DNA from: Janthinobacterium sp. PC23-8
GTDB lineage: Bacteria; Pseudomonadota; Gammaproteobacteria; Burkholderiales; Burkholderiaceae_D
Direction of reading: 5' to 3'
Assembly (NCBI RefSeq): GCF_002250505.1
Contig: NZ_NJGY01000002.1
Coordinates: 586,634 to 650,633 of the forward strand
Length of the DNA stretch: 64,000 nt
Translations under genes and position numbers: made by a program
The notes under the pieces: generated by a model
Seen by the model: only the letters and a program-made list of their open reading frames with translations
What the model was told of the DNA's origin: nothing
Database searches by the model: none
Shown here: in pieces, positions 62,849 to 64,000 of the stretch
Position numbering within the stretch: position 1 is the stretch's first letter
How the letters are laid out: each line of letters starts with the position of its first letter

Positions 62849-64000
62849 ATGAGCGGTCCGAAGTACCTCGGTTTCGATACGCTTTCCCTGCATGCGGGCG
62901 CCGCGCCCGATCCGGCCACCGGCGCGCGCGCCACGCCGATTCATTTCACGTCCTCGTTCGCCTTCAAGAGCTCGGACCACGCCGCCTCGCTGTTCAATAT
63001 GGAGCGCGCCGGCCATGTCTATACACGCATATCGAATCCCACCAACGCCGTGCTCGAAGAGCGCATTGCCGCCCTCGAAGGCGGCGTGGCCGGCATCGCC
63101 ACGGCCAGCGGCCAGGCTGCCATGCACCTGGGCCTGTGCACGATTGCCGGCGCCGGCTCGCACGTGGTCGCTTCGCGCGCCCTGTACGGCGGCTCGCACA
63201 ACCTGCTCGCCTACACCCTGAAACGCTTCGGCATCGCCACCACCTTTGTCGATCCGCGCGATATCGACGCCTGGCGCGCCGCGATCCGGCCTGAAACGAA
63301 AGTGCTGTTCGCCGAAACGCTGGGCAACCCCGGCCTCGATGTGCTCAACATTCCACAAGTGGCAAGCCTGGCGCACGAACACCATCTGCCGCTGATGCTG
63401 GACTCGACCTTTACCACGCCCTACCTGCTCAAGCCTTTTGACCATGGCGCCGACCTGGTGTTCCACTCGGCCACCAAGTTTTTATGCGGTCACGGCACGG
63501 CCATCGGTGGCCTGCTGGTCGACGGCGGCACGTTTGACTGGCAAGCCGCCTACGACAAGACCGGCCGCTTTGCCGAGCTGTGCGAGCCGTATGACGGTTT
63601 TCACGGCATGGTGTTTGCCGAAGAATCGACCGTCGCGCCGTTCTCCCTGCGTGCGCGGCGCGAGGGCTTGCGCGATTTTGGCGCCGTGATGAGTCCGCAT
63701 AATGCGTTTGCCGTGCTGCAAGGTATCGAAACCCTGGGCCTGCGCATGGACCGCCATGTGGCCAACACGCGCAAGGTCATCGATTTTCTATTGTCCAACC
63801 CGGCGGTGGAATCGGTGTCCTACCCCGAGCTGACCAGCCACCCCGACTACGAACTGGCCAAGACCCTGCTGCCCAAGGGCGCGGGCGCCGTGTTCACCTT
63901 CAACCTGCGCGGCGACCGCGCGGCCGGCCAGCGCTTCGTCGACAGCCTGAGCATTTTTTCTCACCTGGCCAATGTGGGCGACGCCAAGTCGCTGGTGATC
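62849..64000 (+). CDS. metY: O-acetylhomoserine sulfhydrylase, 5' part
   Basis: 384 residues are seen and the frame is open at the right edge; full-length enzymes are about 430. A PLP enzyme that makes homocysteine from O-acetylhomoserine and sulfide. Signatures are YTRISNPTNAVLEERIAALE (PLP phosphate contacts), ASGQAAMHLGL, MLDSTFTTPYLLKPFDHGAD and the PLP-lysine in FHSATKFLCGHG (Lys210). HLANVGDAKSL near the edge is typical of the Cys/Met-metabolism class. A GGAG site precedes ATG by 5 nt. O-succinylhomoserine sulfhydrylase (metZ) is a close alternative. Confidence 0.9.
   Translation, partial: MSGPKYLGFDTLSLHAGAAPDPATGARATPIHFTSSFAFKSSDHAASLFNMERAGHVYTRISNPTNAVLEERIAALEGGVAGIATASGQAAMHLGLCTIAGAGSHVVASRALYGGSHNLLAYTLKRFGIATTFVDPRDIDAWRAAIRPETKVLFAETLGNPGLDVLNIPQVASLAHEHHLPLMLDSTFTTPYLLKPFDHGADLVFHSATKFLCGHGTAIGGLLVDGGTFDWQAAYDKTGRFAELCEPYDGFHGMVFAEESTVAPFSLRARREGLRDFGAVMSPHNAFAVLQGIETLGLRMDRHVANTRKVIDFLLSNPAVESVSYPELTSHPDYELAKTLLPKGAGAVFTFNLRGDRAAGQRFVDSLSIFSHLANVGDAKSLVI

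Overview
The window is GC-rich, apart from a few AT-rich patches, and looks like the chromosome of a betaproteobacterium of the Oxalobacteraceae (Janthinobacterium, Massilia or Duganella type). The grounds are the codon style, the dnaQ-rnhA-methyltransferase/gloB block next to a tRNA-Val, a monomeric isocitrate dehydrogenase, malate synthase A beside a LysR regulator, and several c-di-GMP and chemotaxis proteins. This placement is by family resemblance only; no database was searched. There is no rRNA operon, CRISPR array, intact insertion sequence or complete prophage.

Layout. 1-6.4 kb: the 3' part of a giant secreted adhesin-like protein made of YDG-type repeats, including a 1302-bp near-identical tandem repeat. 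6.7-10 kb: a lipoprotein GH3 glycosidase divergent from an AraC regulator. 10.2-13.3 kb: small genes of uncertain role, with two short Tat-leader fragments, a stand-alone M17 N-terminal domain and an AT-rich stretch. 13.5-17.6 kb: a class A penicillin-binding protein, an unlisted 57-residue charged protein, AlkB and a UPF0303 protein. 17.9-20.4 kb: an AT-rich, probably acquired patch with a LuxR-type regulator and a secreted protein. 20.5-25.7 kb: a DUF4126-like membrane protein, a GntR-SDR operon divergent from an amino-acid permease, and a large orphan protein.

26.1-31.3 kb is the most unusual region. Two tandem phage-tail-collar (microcystin-dependent-type) proteins sit beside four enzymes that normally modify proteins or peptides: a PRMT-like methyltransferase (operon with a small DUF6916-like protein), a GNAT acetyltransferase, an aspartyl/asparaginyl beta-hydroxylase-like dioxygenase and a sulfotransferase. 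Start-stop overlaps within both enzyme operons argue for coordinated function. I propose a post-translational modification cassette acting on the collar proteins; this is inference.

31.4-43.6 kb: a PAS-GAF-GGDEF cyclase, icd, an amidase remnant, GST, LysR divergent from hmgA (tyrosine catabolism), DUF1176, a secreted single-Cache protein followed by a chemoreceptor, and a truncated second chemoreceptor. 44.5-52 kb: tRNA-Val, DnaQ, RNase HI, methyltransferase, glyoxalase II, malate synthase, LysR, a cold-shock protein, an Hpt protein and uracil phosphoribosyltransferase. 52-64 kb: an AidB-like acyl-CoA dehydrogenase, a GGDEF-EAL protein overlapping an HDOD protein, a repeat element, chorismate synthase, a DUF3369 receiver-GGDEF-EAL protein with a degenerate GGDIF motif, a CBS protein, a 2OG-Fe(II) oxygenase and the 5' part of an O-acetylhomoserine sulfhydrylase gene. 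Several divergent regulator/target pairs carry clear inverted repeats in their shared promoter regions.
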